Part shown: positions 34,611-44,327 of the stretch, piece after piece
Position numbering within the stretch: the stretch's first letter is position 1
Layout: each line of letters opens with the position of its first letter
Origin: Pseudidiomarina sp. CB1
GTDB taxonomy: Bacteria > Pseudomonadota > Gammaproteobacteria > Enterobacterales > Alteromonadaceae
Reading direction: 5' to 3'
Assembly: GCF_024752025.1 (NCBI RefSeq)
Contig: NZ_JANTPU010000001.1
Span: 1,302,001-1,366,000, forward strand
DNA: 64,000 nucleotides
Position numbers and translations under genes: made by a program
Notes under the pieces: model-generated
What the model was told of the DNA's origin: nothing
Seen by the model: only the letters and a program-made list of their open reading frames with translations
Databases searched by the model: none

Positions 34611-35204
34611 ATGGTGTCAACAATGACGCAGAAACAACCGGTAGTCACCTACCGCGAACTAACGGCCGCTGATCATGCGGCCGTTATTGAATTAGGTAAC
34701 CGTGTTCACGGTGACAATTACCTAACCGAAGAAAACCTTGCCGACTACGTTGAGCGCGGGCAATTAAATGGTGTGAACCTGAACTGGCTAGCCTTTGTCG
34801 ATGGTGAGTTAGCAGGCATTCGCCTAACCTTCGCGCCTGGTAAATGGGACATCGATGCGTATTGTACGCCAACCAAGTGGCCCGTTGCGCCCGAGCATAT
34901 GTGCTACTTTAAATGCGCGGCGGTTGCCGAAATTAGCCGTGGGTTAGGTGTTGGCCGTGGGCTCCTTGAGCGCTCAACGGCTGCTGCGCAGCAACTTGGC
35001 TGTAAAGCCGGCCTTGCGCATATTTGGATGCAAAGCCCAAATAATAGTGCATACTCTTACTTCACCCGCTGCGGCGGTGCGATGGTCAATGAACACCCTG
35101 ACCGTTGGTACGAGCTCTCGGTACACGGCGGCTACCACTGCCCCGTCTGTGATGGCATCTGTCATTGCACAGCAGGTGAGATGATTTTACGTTTCGATAC
35201 TTAA
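34611..35204 (+). CDS. GNAT acetyltransferase with cysteine-rich tail
   Basis: 197 residues. The GNAT fold is shown by TYRELTAADHAAVIELGNRV and the acetyl-CoA loop ISRGLGVGRGLLERSTAAAQ. The C-terminus has PVCDGICHCTAGEM after GGYHC, a four-cysteine/one-histidine cluster that could bind a metal; this is unusual for GNATs. The substrate is not evident. ATGs at 34611 and 34623 are both possible. It is 5 bp after ahcY and 12 bp before the oxidoreductase. Confidence 0.82.
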   Translation: MVSTMTQKQPVVTYRELTAADHAAVIELGNRVHGDNYLTEENLADYVERGQLNGVNLNWLAFVDGELAGIRLTFAPGKWDIDAYCTPTKWPVAPEHMCYFKCAAVAEISRGLGVGRGLLERSTAAAQQLGCKAGLAHIWMQSPNNSAYSYFTRCGGAMVNEHPDRWYELSVHGGYHCPVCDGICHCTAGEMILRFDT

Positions 35205-35216
35205 GAGTTAACGCCC

Positions 35217-36557
35217 ATGTACGATCCGCTTGTCGATGACTTTCCTGGTCCTGCGCAACCGCATGTACGAAGTTATTGGCAAGCGCGCCATGGTGCTGAG
35301 CTTGCACAACTCCCAAACGCTAATGCTGCGCTGCCAGAACATGCCGATATCATCGTTATTGGTGGCGGCTACACCGGCTTAAATGCGGCCTTAGAGCTTG
35401 CTGAGCGCTTTGGCCAACAGGTCGTGCTGCTCGAGGCAAACAAGCTTGGTTGGGGCTGCTCTACTCGTAATGCAGGCTTCGCCATGCCTGGAACCGGACG
35501 GCTTGGTTACGGGGATTGGGAGAAACGCGTTGGCGTCGACGTTACCCAAGCGATTAAGGACGAATATGAGCACGCATTCGCACGGCTACAACGTCATGTC
35601 GATGCTTGTCCTGCTGGGTTAGAGGCGCAACGCGGCGGCTACCTGAAAATTGCCCACAATCCACAAGCCATCGAGTCCTTACGGGCAAGCTTTAACATCT
35701 TAAAACGCTATGAACCTGCAACCAAATGGCTCGATGCCGCAGGCATTCAAGCACGAGTGCATAGCCCGCAGGCCCACGCCGCAATTCATTACCCACAAAG
35801 TTTCGGCCTTAATCCTTTGCTGCTTTTGGCAAGTGTGGCGCGTCAAGCATCGGCTGCTGGCGTGAGCATTATCGAAGATGCGCCGGTGAAACAGTGGGAT
35901 CGGGTTGAACAACTTCACCGTCTACATACCGGTAAAGGTCGCATTTGCGCCCCGAAAGTCGTTATCGCAACCAATGGCTATACGCCTAACCACCTGCATC
36001 CAAGCATTCATGGCCGGAGTCTTCCGGTGCTTTCAAGTGTGATTGTTACGCGCCCATTGACGGCGGACGAGAAGATTGCGATAGGCCTGCAAAGTACCGA
36101 GTTGGTCATGGATACACGCACGCTGAAATACTATTACCGGTTATTACCTGATGGTCGTCTGATGTTTGGTGGACGCGGCGCTATTCGCGGTAAAGATGCT
36201 CATCACCCACGTTATGCGCGCCATTTGCTCGAAGCATTGCGTGGCACATTCCCAGCCTTAAAAGAACTTACCAATGCCCCGCCCGATTTCTATTGGAGTG
36301 GCTGGGTCAATGTTGCGTTGGACAACTACCCACGGATCTATACTCCAGCACCGGGGATTTTTACTAGCATGGGGTATTGCGGAGCAGGCGTGACCTTTAG
36401 CCAACTCGCTGGGCAGCGTTTGGCAGAGCTAGCGATGGGAGAAGAACTGCCAGCTCTGCCATTTTACCAATCGGCACTACCTAAATTTCCGTTGCCGCAT
36501 TTACGCCGTGTCGGCCAATGGGCTTTTTACCAACTCGCGCGGTGGCGCAGCCTGTAA
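35217..36557 (+). CDS. FAD-dependent amine oxidoreductase (PuuB/OrdL-like)
   Basis: DAO-family flavoprotein. After a short N-terminal segment it has the dinucleotide site IIVIGGGYTGLNAALELAER, LEANKLGWGCSTRNAGFAMP and a C-terminal WVNVALDNYPRIY then GYCGAGVTFSQLAGQRLAE. This resembles gamma-glutamylputrescine oxidases and related amine or amino-acid oxidases; the exact substrate cannot be read. 446 residues. With the GNAT it forms a pair that could act on one amine, but no other polyamine genes are nearby. Its stop shares a 20-bp palindrome with natB. Confidence 0.85.
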   Translation: MYDPLVDDFPGPAQPHVRSYWQARHGAELAQLPNANAALPEHADIIVIGGGYTGLNAALELAERFGQQVVLLEANKLGWGCSTRNAGFAMPGTGRLGYGDWEKRVGVDVTQAIKDEYEHAFARLQRHVDACPAGLEAQRGGYLKIAHNPQAIESLRASFNILKRYEPATKWLDAAGIQARVHSPQAHAAIHYPQSFGLNPLLLLASVARQASAAGVSIIEDAPVKQWDRVEQLHRLHTGKGRICAPKVVIATNGYTPNHLHPSIHGRSLPVLSSVIVTRPLTADEKIAIGLQSTELVMDTRTLKYYYRLLPDGRLMFGGRGAIRGKDAHHPRYARHLLEALRGTFPALKELTNAPPDFYWSGWVNVALDNYPRIYTPAPGIFTSMGYCGAGVTFSQLAGQRLAELAMGEELPALPFYQSALPKFPLPHLRRVGQWAFYQLARWRSL

Positions 36558-36561
36558 AGCT

Positions 36562-37710
36562 TTACAGGCCAAATACCACTTTCTCACTGCTCAGCATACG
36601 ACTGATCAACTTCAGCAATAGTATCGACACGACAAATGTTGCCAGCGCACTGATGCCCATCGCCACCCATTGCAACGGCTCGCCCTTGATAATGTCGAGC
36701 AATGCTTGGTGTTGACCGGTTAGCGGTAAGTAGTACAAAATTTGGTTCTTCACCTTGGCAAACTCGACGCCAAACACGACCAGCATCGGCGCCATTAACA
36801 ACAACGAAATGTAGGTCTGCGCTTCTTTAAAGCTCTTCGCTCGGAACGAGACAAACAGCTGTAACGCCGTTGCCAACAGCGCCAAAGGTACCAACAACAC
36901 AATAATGAGCAGGATCATTGGCCACGCAAGTGACACACTCATGCCAATTTCATGCAATGGTAAGAATTTAAAAATAATTGGAATCAGAATTGCACTAAGT
37001 AGACCGCCAAACATGGCAAATGCCGACGCCGCCAGTGACTTACCCCACACCAACTGATGGGTCGTCAACGGTTGTGATAGCAATAGTTCTAACGAATTGC
37101 GTTCACGTTCACCGGCGCTAATATCAATGGCGACGTTCATCCCCGAGAAAAACACCGAGAGCAGGATGAAAATCAGCACACTACCCATCAAAATAGCGGC
37201 TTTAGAACCTTTGGTGGCGGTGTCATGCTTAACCAAGTCGACACCTTGGGTAATACGAGGATCGATGCCACGCATCTGCAATCGAATATAGCTCAATTGC
37301 TTGCTGTAGTTTTCAACTGCTGATTCAACCCGACGAATATCGGTGCGTTGCTTTTGCGACGAGAAATCTGCCGTCAGCGTCACTTTCGCCGGCTGTGCGG
37401 TGGCTATGCTTTCATCCCAACCCTCAGCAATCGCTAACACGATCGGCTGCTGCCCAGCTGGCCAAGCTTCGTCACGTTGCACCACACCGTTGCGTTCAAG
37501 ATGCTCAACAAATGCCGGTGCATGCGCGGCACCCTCAATGTCGATCTTTACATCACTGTCGTCAGTAAGCTGGCTGATCAGCACGTAAAATGCTACCGCC
37601 ATCAGTAACGGACCGAAAAAGGCATAAGACATCGCTGCCATCACCGAACGCTTATCCCGTAGGGCATCTTTAAGTTCTTTGCGAAAAACAATAGTTATGG
37701 GTGACTTCAT
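36562..37710 (-). CDS. ABC-2 exporter permease, NatB-like
   Basis: 382-residue membrane protein: one N-terminal helix (about 24-44), a periplasmic domain of about 130 residues, and a C-terminal block of five to six helices from about 170. KELKDALRDKRSVMAA and GERERNSLELLLSQPLTTHQ are typical of NatB/YhaP-type ABC-2 permeases. NatAB was described as a sodium exporter in Bacillus, but substrates vary. Its start overlaps the ATPase stop by 4 bp. It converges on the FAD oxidoreductase with 4 bp between stop codons. Confidence 0.87.
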   Translation of the reverse strand: MKSPITIVFRKELKDALRDKRSVMAAMSYAFFGPLLMAVAFYVLISQLTDDSDVKIDIEGAAHAPAFVEHLERNGVVQRDEAWPAGQQPIVLAIAEGWDESIATAQPAKVTLTADFSSQKQRTDIRRVESAVENYSKQLSYIRLQMRGIDPRITQGVDLVKHDTATKGSKAAILMGSVLIFILLSVFFSGMNVAIDISAGERERNSLELLLSQPLTTHQLVWGKSLAASAFAMFGGLLSAILIPIIFKFLPLHEIGMSVSLAWPMILLIIVLLVPLALLATALQLFVSFRAKSFKEAQTYISLLLMAPMLVVFGVEFAKVKNQILYYLPLTGQHQALLDIIKGEPLQWVAMGISALATFVVSILLLKLISRMLSSEKVVFGL

Positions 37711-38441
37711 GCTGCAATGCCCTCGTCGGTACCGATAATCTTCACAAAGGCTTCTTCTAAAGCGCTTTCCCCAGTTTGCTCACAAAGTTCGGTTGGCGTT
37801 CCTTGGGCAGCAACTTTACCGGCCGCAACGACGACCACTTGGTCACAAAGTGCGGCGACTTCTTGCATGACATGACTCGAAAACAGAATGCTCGTACCTT
37901 GGTCGCGAAGTTCACGTAATAAGTCACGTAAAATACGCGTGCTCATCACATCGAGACCGCGACTTGGTTCATCCAAAATAAGATGCTTGGGACGATGCAC
38001 GATGGCCTGAGCAAGCGCTACTTTCATGCGCTGACCTTGCGAGAAACCTGTCGCGCGACGATCGGCAATGGCATTCATATCGAGGCGGCTAAGTACCTCA
38101 GCTACTGCGGCATCACCAGCTTCGCCTTCCATACCATGCAGGGTGGCGAAATAACTGATTTGCTCACGCGCCGTCAGTCGCTCGTACAAGCCAAATTTAT
38201 CTGGAAAAATACCTATTTTGCGACGTACTGCCAACGGGTCTTTGTTCGCATCAACACCGTCGATAAGGGCTTCGCCGCTATCCGCTTTTAATAACCCATA
38301 AATGGTACGTAAACAGGTGGTTTTACCGGCCCCATTGGGCCCCAGCAAGCCAGTGATTTGTCCTTCTGGAGCACTAAACGTCAGGCCGTCCAGAGCAGTC
38401 ACTTTACCGAAGGCTTTTTGTAATGATTTTACTTCGATCAT
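37707..38441 (-). CDS. ABC exporter ATPase, NatA-like
   Basis: 244-residue ATP-binding subunit with Walker A GPNGAGKTT (34-42), Q-loop region, signature FSQGQRMKVALAQA, Walker B HLILDEPSRGLDV and the switch histidine in LFSSHVMQEVAAL. IFPDKFGLYERLTAREQI is typical of the NatA/DrrA branch. It works with the overlapping permease gene. It starts 10 bp after the S33 hydrolase stop, so all three may be co-transcribed. Confidence 0.93.
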   Translation of the reverse strand: MIEVKSLQKAFGKVTALDGLTFSAPEGQITGLLGPNGAGKTTCLRTIYGLLKADSGEALIDGVDANKDPLAVRRKIGIFPDKFGLYERLTAREQISYFATLHGMEGEAGDAAVAEVLSRLDMNAIADRRATGFSQGQRMKVALAQAIVHRPKHLILDEPSRGLDVMSTRILRDLLRELRDQGTSILFSSHVMQEVAALCDQVVVVAAGKVAAQGTPTELCEQTGESALEEAFVKIIGTDEGIAA

Positions 38442-38451
38442 GGTGGCTCTC

Positions 38452-39927
38452 TTATAATCCTTTACCGTTACTATTCAAAATGAAAGGTTGTGGGCGCTGC
38501 TTTAATAAGCAGCTTTCGTCGAGTGCAGCAAGGTCGCGATCTTTAATAAATTGCGCTGCTAGCTTGTTTGCACAGGTGTGTCCCACAATCGTGTGTGCAC
38601 CATGTGGCGCAACCAAATGCCGCGATTGTGTAAGCGTTTCGCCAGCCAACTCGCCCCACGCGGGTGGTGTTACCGGATCGAGTTCACCCGAAAGTAACAA
38701 GGTTGGCACCGAGCTTTCGACGGGGTTAAACCAATCGCTCGGTCTTTCTGCTGTGGGCCATACCGAACACATTTCAATGAACGCATCGCCAGTACGGCTT
38801 CCAATAAAGGTATTATCACCATCTTCCGCTAGCAGTTCGTCGCTGGCTCGTGGTAGGTCTTCGCTACACAGCACACTGAGGGTTAGGCCCATATAAAGTT
38901 CAGATTGTGCCATGGTGCTACCCAGCAGGCCGGTCAGCGGCGTGTAATCGCCATTCGCCGTTTGCTGAATCACAAATGGCAACATTTGCCGTGTGGTCGG
39001 GTGATACAAGCCCACTCGCATTACCGAACTGAAACGTCCGGCGGTGATGAGAATATCAACCGGTTCATTGGTCAGCGGATCACGTACTGTCAACGGCACT
39101 GGATTGGTTTCTAAGCGGTTCATTAAATCAGTGTAAGTACGCTCAAGGTCCGGAAACGCGGTGCTGCAGGGTTGCGAGGCCGCACAGTTTTCCAATAACT
39201 TCGTAAAAGACATTGCCCCGTGTCGACCGAAAGGTCCCACCACGACTTGAACTGGTGCTAAGGCATCCAGCACAGCGGCCCGAACCGATTCACCCGCTTC
39301 GCGTAAATACACAAGCCCTGCGCGCGAGCCATAAGAGCCGCCGTACAAGTTTACTTGTTTATAGCCTAGGGCTTCGCGAACAGCTTCAAAATCACGAATC
39401 GCATTAACCGTGTGGTATTGGGTTAAATCACGATCTTTGTAGTCCGCTAAGCAGTCGCTTGCCACCGCCGCCAAATCGATGTCGTCGTCAGCTTTGACTA
39501 ACTCTTCGACGTGATTCAAGTCACAGGACAATGGTGCGGACTGGCCGGTACCACGCTGGTCGATTAATAAAATGTCGCGCTGTTGTCGCACGCTTTGGAA
39601 GATGCGATTGATCATTGCCGCCAATTCCGTAGCAGCTTGTCCTGGGCCTCCTGCGAGAATAAGTAAAGGGTCTGCTTGCTTATTTTCACGTATCGCCGGG
39701 AGCACCGCAAAGTGAATCGCCAGTTTGCGGCCGTTCGGCGCAGCATAGTTTTCTGGAACTTCAAGGCTACCGCACTGCACTTGCTCGGAGATGTTATCTA
39801 AGTAGCACTGCTCAAGTTGCAAGTCAGCTTTACCTTGCTGGGGCTCAACTGAAGCTTGCTCTTGCGCCACAACAGGGGTCGAAATGATTCCTGCGAGAAG
39901 CAGCCAGGGCGCTATTACAGTTTTCAT
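38452..39927 (-). CDS. Exported alpha/beta-hydrolase, S33/TAP-like peptidase
   Basis: 491 residues with a signal peptide (MKTVIAPWLLLAGIISTPVV, cleaved near AQA-type site VVAQEQ). The hydrolase fold has the oxyanion loop LILAGGPGQAA, IDQRGTGQSAPL, the nucleophile Ser198 in YGGSYGSRAG, and acid/base in LLSGELDPVTPP and APHGAHTIVGH. A TAP-like C-terminal domain completes it. Family members release N-terminal residues, often proline, from peptides; periplasmic location is inferred. A second exported peptidase (S9) is at 6.4 kb. Confidence 0.9.
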   Translation of the reverse strand: MKTVIAPWLLLAGIISTPVVAQEQASVEPQQGKADLQLEQCYLDNISEQVQCGSLEVPENYAAPNGRKLAIHFAVLPAIRENKQADPLLILAGGPGQAATELAAMINRIFQSVRQQRDILLIDQRGTGQSAPLSCDLNHVEELVKADDDIDLAAVASDCLADYKDRDLTQYHTVNAIRDFEAVREALGYKQVNLYGGSYGSRAGLVYLREAGESVRAAVLDALAPVQVVVGPFGRHGAMSFTKLLENCAASQPCSTAFPDLERTYTDLMNRLETNPVPLTVRDPLTNEPVDILITAGRFSSVMRVGLYHPTTRQMLPFVIQQTANGDYTPLTGLLGSTMAQSELYMGLTLSVLCSEDLPRASDELLAEDGDNTFIGSRTGDAFIEMCSVWPTAERPSDWFNPVESSVPTLLLSGELDPVTPPAWGELAGETLTQSRHLVAPHGAHTIVGHTCANKLAAQFIKDRDLAALDESCLLKQRPQPFILNSNGKGL

Positions 39928-40024
39928 GCGTTGTTATCCATTTGTAATCAATGGATGCAGTCTACCGCTTTGCCTTGCTATTAAAAAGACTAGAAACTGT
40001 AAATAAATATGGCAGAGGTTGCAC

Positions 40025-40432
40025 TTAGAAGGTATTGGGTTGTGGTTGGCGATCGCTTAACGCTTGACCAATGACGGTATCGCCATAGCCATTTTCGACG
40101 GCCCACTCGTAGTCGCCGGCTTCACGTAGATCACTTAGCGGAACACTGCGAACGATAAATGAACCAACATCATGGGAATTGGTTTTGAGGGCAAACTGGA
40201 TGAGTGACGCACCATTGCAACGGATGCTTGAATAAACGTCACGCATGCGGACACGCAACTCCCGCATCTTATTTTGTAGTCTGCTGGTGTCGTTATCACG
40301 TACATAAGCGCAAAACACCAAAGCAATTTCTTCGGAGGCAAATCGATATTGCGCGTAAGCGGGTTGTGCGGGTGCCGTTAGCATCGTAATTGCCATTGCT
40401 GTGGCAAGTCCGTATGAAACGCATTTGAACAT
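40025..40432 (-). CDS. Small exported DUF3718-like protein
   Basis: 135 residues from the ATG at 40432 (AAGG upstream). A signal peptide ends near AYA-QYR. The mature part has two cysteines (VFCAYVRDND and IRCNGASLIQFAL). The CNGxxLIQFA motif with an upstream cysteine is what I recall for DUF3718 of Alteromonadales. Function unknown; probably periplasmic. It stands alone between S33 and folA. Confidence 0.65.
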   Translation of the reverse strand: MFKCVSYGLATAMAITMLTAPAQPAYAQYRFASEEIALVFCAYVRDNDTSRLQNKMRELRVRMRDVYSSIRCNGASLIQFALKTNSHDVGSFIVRSVPLSDLREAGDYEWAVENGYGDTVIGQALSDRQPQPNTF

Positions 40433-40555
40433 CAGAGCGACCTTTGTTTTCCCCAAAACAACGTCATCCTACCCCGCTGGTTTACGGGTTACAACGGAAT
40501 AAATTGTTAATGTAAGCGCTTTTGCTTACCAATTTTTCACATTGTCGCTGCTTAA

Positions 40556-41065
40556 TTATCGTGCAGAAGTCACGCGATCGTAAACTAAGGTTCTGAACAT
40601 GTGCGGATTTTTTGCATCACTTGGATGCTCAACTTGCTCACGCAGCTGCCACTCACCTAGGGCTTGAAAATCAGGGAACCACGTATCACCTTCGACGTTC
40701 ACATCAATTTCGGTAATATACAAACGCTGCGCATGGGGCAAGAATTCGTTATAAACGTGACCACCGCCTATGATCATCAGCTCATCGGTTTCACCGGCGG
40801 CAGCAACAGCTTGCTCAGCATCGCTTACCCAAACAACGCCCTGCTCGTCTTCATGGGGTTGTTGGTAGCGCCGGCTTAGGACAATATTCAAGCGTCCAGG
40901 TAACGGCCGGCCAATCGATTCATAGGTGGCACGACCCATTACGACAGGCTTGCCGAGGGTGATGCGTTTGAAGTGTTGCAGTTCTGCTGGAAGGTGCCAT
41001 GGCATCGCACCATCTTTGCCGATGACGCGATCGTTTGCCATTGCCGCAATCAATGCAATTCGCAT
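40556..41065 (-). CDS. folA: Dihydrofolate reductase
   Basis: Reduces dihydrofolate to tetrahydrofolate with NADPH and is the trimethoprim target. The ATG at 41065 gives MRIALIAAMANDRVIGKDGA. The Met20-like loop, MPWHLPAELQHFKRIT (with the proton-relay acid replaced by the usual Glu/Asp position near Glu28), VVMGRATYESIGRPLPGR and LMIIGGGHVYNEFLP are seen. 169 residues. It is downstream of obgE with a REP doublet between. Confidence 0.97.
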   Translation of the reverse strand: MRIALIAAMANDRVIGKDGAMPWHLPAELQHFKRITLGKPVVMGRATYESIGRPLPGRLNIVLSRRYQQPHEDEQGVVWVSDAEQAVAAAGETDELMIIGGGHVYNEFLPHAQRLYITEIDVNVEGDTWFPDFQALGEWQLREQVEHPSDAKNPHMFRTLVYDRVTSAR

Positions 41066-41084
41066 AAAAACCCCGTTGTTCGTG

Positions 41085-41173
41085 GTACCCCGTGGTTCTA
41101 CCACGGGTTCGATCTGACGTTTTGACTATGTTGGTTCAATCCGGGCGTTACCCGTGGTAGAACCACGGGCTAC
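41085..41173 (+). repeat. REP doublet copy 8
   Basis: Left foot GTAC, right foot CTAC, both stems CCCGTGGT/ACCACGGG. The core is in plus orientation (TCTGACGTTTTGACTATG, GGTTCAATCCGG). It sits in the obgE-folA gap, 20 bp before the folA start on the minus strand. Confidence 0.9.
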
Positions 41174-41188
41174 AACGAATAACTGTGT

Positions 41189-42370
<1,182 letters not shown>

Positions 42371-42384
42371 CTACGACTATTAAA

Positions 42385-42410
42385 AAACCCCGCCACAAAG
42401 GACGGGGTTT
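42385..42410 (-). terminator. Terminator between rpmA and obgE
   Basis: Stem AAACCCCG / CGGGGTTT with a 10-nt loop; on the minus strand it is followed by six T. It probably ends most rplU-rpmA transcripts while letting some read into obgE. Confidence 0.9.
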
Positions 42411-42438
42411 CTTTGTCTTGCGTTAGCGCGACTGAAAT

Positions 42439-42696
42439 TTATTCAGTAACGATGCTAACGTATTTGCGGTTCTTAGGACCTTTCTCCGCAAAAGAAACTT
42501 TGCCGTCCGCTTTAGCGAACAAAGTGTGGTCACGACCGATACCTACGTTATCACCAGCGTGGAAACGAGTACCACGTTGACGAACGATGATGCTACCAGC
42601 CAATACTGACTCACCACCGAAGCGCTTTACACCCAGACGTTTACTTTCTGAGTCACGACCGTTTTTGGTTGAACCACCAGCTTTTTTGTGTGCCAT
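42439..42696 (-). CDS. rpmA: 50S ribosomal protein L27
   Basis: 85-residue L27, near the peptidyl-transferase centre. [47 protein letters not shown] and [15 protein letters not shown] are canonical. It has no N-terminal cleavable extension of the Firmicutes type. It lies 17 bp after rplU in the usual pair. Confidence 0.99.
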   Translation of the reverse strand: MAHKKAGGSTKNGRDSESKRLGVKRFGGESVLAGSIIVRQRGTRFHAGDNVGIGRDHTLFAKADGKVSFAEKGPKNRKYVSIVTE

Positions 42697-42713
42697 GTGT
42701 CGTTACTCCTTAA

Positions 42714-43025
42714 TTAACCGTTAAAACCAGTGATTTTCACTTCAGTGAACCACTGACGATGACCTTGATGTTTCATGTGGTGCTTACGACGACGGAACTT
42801 GATAATGTTCACCTTGTCAGCACGACCATGGTTGACCACTTCCGCTTTAACGGATCCACCAGAAACAAAAGGCGCGCCGATTTTCACGTCGTCACCGTTC
42901 GACAGCATTAATACTTGGTCGAACTCAACCACATCACCAGTGGCTGCTTCCAGCTTTTCCAGGCGGACGATTTGGCCTTCAGTAACACGGTGTTGCTTAC
43001 CGCCACTTTGGAATACTGCGTACAT
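42714..43025 (-). CDS. rplU: 50S ribosomal protein L21
   Basis: 103-residue L21, a 23S rRNA-binding protein. [20 protein letters not shown], the beta-barrel core, and the basic loop [20 protein letters not shown] followed by FTEVKITGF are canonical. First gene of the ribosomal pair, behind a strong promoter at 43079-43107. Confidence 0.99.
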   Translation of the reverse strand: MYAVFQSGGKQHRVTEGQIVRLEKLEAATGDVVEFDQVLMLSNGDDVKIGAPFVSGGSVKAEVVNHGRADKVNIIKFRRRKHHMKHQGHRQWFTEVKITGFNG

Positions 43026-43078
43026 AACTTTCTCCGATTTGCCCGTCTGGGCGCGTTTAGTTTTAAATCAGGGCGCGA

Positions 43079-43107
43079 ATTATAAACAAACTCCCTGCGG
43101 GAGTAAA
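43079..43107 (-). promoter_or_regulatory. rplU-rpmA promoter
   Basis: On the minus strand TTTACT (43102-43107), 17 bp, TATAAT (43079-43084), then a G/C-only discriminator (TCGCGCCC), as in stringently controlled promoters. The spacer includes the palindrome ACTCCCTGCGGGAGT. The leader to rplU also has a small GCCCGTCTGGGC hairpin. Confidence 0.75.
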
Positions 43108-43118
43108 GGCCTAAAAGC

Positions 43119-43164
43119 GCTGTTTGCTATTCGCTGTTCGTGCGCTCACTGCGTTCGCTGTTCG
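43119..43164. repeat. Heptamers and shared flank beside REP copy 9
   Basis: GCTGTTT, GCTATTC, GCTGTTC (43119-43139), then a stretch whose last part, CGCTCACTGCGTTCGCTGTT, is identical to the left flank of REP copy 1 (2432-2454). It sits between the rplU promoter and the REP element. Confidence 0.85.
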
Positions 43165-43253
43165 GTAACCCGTGGTTCTACCACGGGTAACGTCCGAATT
43201 GAATCAACATGGTCGAAACGTCAGATTAAACCCGTGGTAGAACCACGGGCTAC
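43165..43253 (-). repeat. REP doublet copy 9, core in minus orientation
   Basis: Left foot GTAA, right foot CTAC, stems CCCGTGGT/ACCACGGG. The core on the minus strand is close to consensus (TCTGACGTTTCGACCATG, GATTCAATTCGG). The right foot contains the ispB stop codon. Confidence 0.9.
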
Positions 43254-44221
43254 GCGACGCGGTCGATGGCGATGTCGGCCAGGGCATGTAACGCGTCGCG
43301 GTGCTGCGACGCTGGCAACACCGCCAGTTGCGCTTGCGCCAGCTGCGCTTCTTTTAACGCGCGATCGCGTGTGTAATCCAATGCGCCAGTGCGACGCATC
43401 GCTGCCAAAATCGTTTGCAAATGCTCGCGACCGTCGCCCTGTTCAATCGCACCACGAATCAATTGTGCTTCTTCGTCATTGCCGTGCCACATGGCATACA
43501 GCAATGGCAAGGTCGGTTTACCTTCCGCTAAATCGTCACCAGCTTGCTTGCCCATGACATCGCTATCTGCGGTGTAATCCAAAAGATCATCAACCAACTG
43601 GAAGGCAGTACCGAGGTGACGACCATACGCCGCCAACGCTTCTTCTACTTCTGGGCTTTCATTCGCGAGTACCGCACCAAGTTGCGTTGCCGCTTCAAAA
43701 AGTTTCCCGGTTTTACCGTAGATCACGTCGAAGTAGCTGGCTTCTGTGGTATCTGGATCGTTGCAGTTCATTAACTGCAACACTTCACCTTCAGAAATCA
43801 CATTGGTCGCATCGGCCAAGATTTTCATGACTTTCATCGATTCGAGCGTCACCATCAGCTGGAATGCTCGCGTGTAAAGAAAGTCACCTACCAACACACT
43901 GGCTTCGTTGCCAAACACAGCGTTGGCGGTTTCTTGGCCACGGCGTAATTCAGAAGCATCAACCACATCGTCATGCAGCAAGGTAGCGGTATGGATGAAT
44001 TCGATAATCGTTGCCAAGGTCAGGTGACCTTGCCCCTCATAACCCACAGCTCGTGCAGCCGTAACCGCAAGCAGCGGACGCAAACGCTTGCCACCACTGT
44101 TGACAATATAAAGACCAAGTTGATTAATAAGTGCAACGTCAGATTTTAACTCGTCACCGATAAGGGTGTTGACCCCTTTCATATCGGCAGCCATTAATTC
44201 AGAGATCTCATTTAACTTCAT
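43250..44221 (-). CDS. ispB: Octaprenyl diphosphate synthase
   Basis: Makes the long isoprenoid side chain of ubiquinone/menaquinone by adding isopentenyl units. The first aspartate-rich motif is HDDVVDASELRRG (Asp84, 85, 88) and the second is QLVDDLLDYTAD (Asp211, 212, 215); GGKRLRPLLAV and GKTGKLFEAA are also seen. 323 residues, full length. The stop (43250-43252) is donated by REP copy 9. It is co-directional with rplU, while in E. coli the two are divergent. Confidence 0.97.
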   Translation of the reverse strand: MKLNEISELMAADMKGVNTLIGDELKSDVALINQLGLYIVNSGGKRLRPLLAVTAARAVGYEGQGHLTLATIIEFIHTATLLHDDVVDASELRRGQETANAVFGNEASVLVGDFLYTRAFQLMVTLESMKVMKILADATNVISEGEVLQLMNCNDPDTTEASYFDVIYGKTGKLFEAATQLGAVLANESPEVEEALAAYGRHLGTAFQLVDDLLDYTADSDVMGKQAGDDLAEGKPTLPLLYAMWHGNDEEAQLIRGAIEQGDGREHLQTILAAMRRTGALDYTRDRALKEAQLAQAQLAVLPASQHRDALHALADIAIDRVA

Positions 44222-44267
44222 ACGGCGTCGCCAACAACGATAAGAAGGTTAAGATCTTACAAAGAAA

Positions 44268-44294
44268 AAGGGACGGGGTCGACCCCCATCCCTT
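44268..44294 (-). terminator. Terminator of the TonB-dependent receptor gene
   Basis: A near-perfect hairpin with AAGGGA / TCCCTT outer and GGGGTC / GACCCC inner parts, followed on the minus strand by TTTCTTTG. It is 34 bp past the receptor stop. Confidence 0.82.
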
Positions 44295-44327
44295 CGACTT
44301 CGCGTATTTTTACGGCTTGCGCAACAA

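Noticed and set aside
42775..43557. 260-codon plus-strand frame across rplU, REP copy 9 and ispB
   Set aside because: It crosses two certain genes and a promoter on the other strand; an accident of open frame through the repeat.
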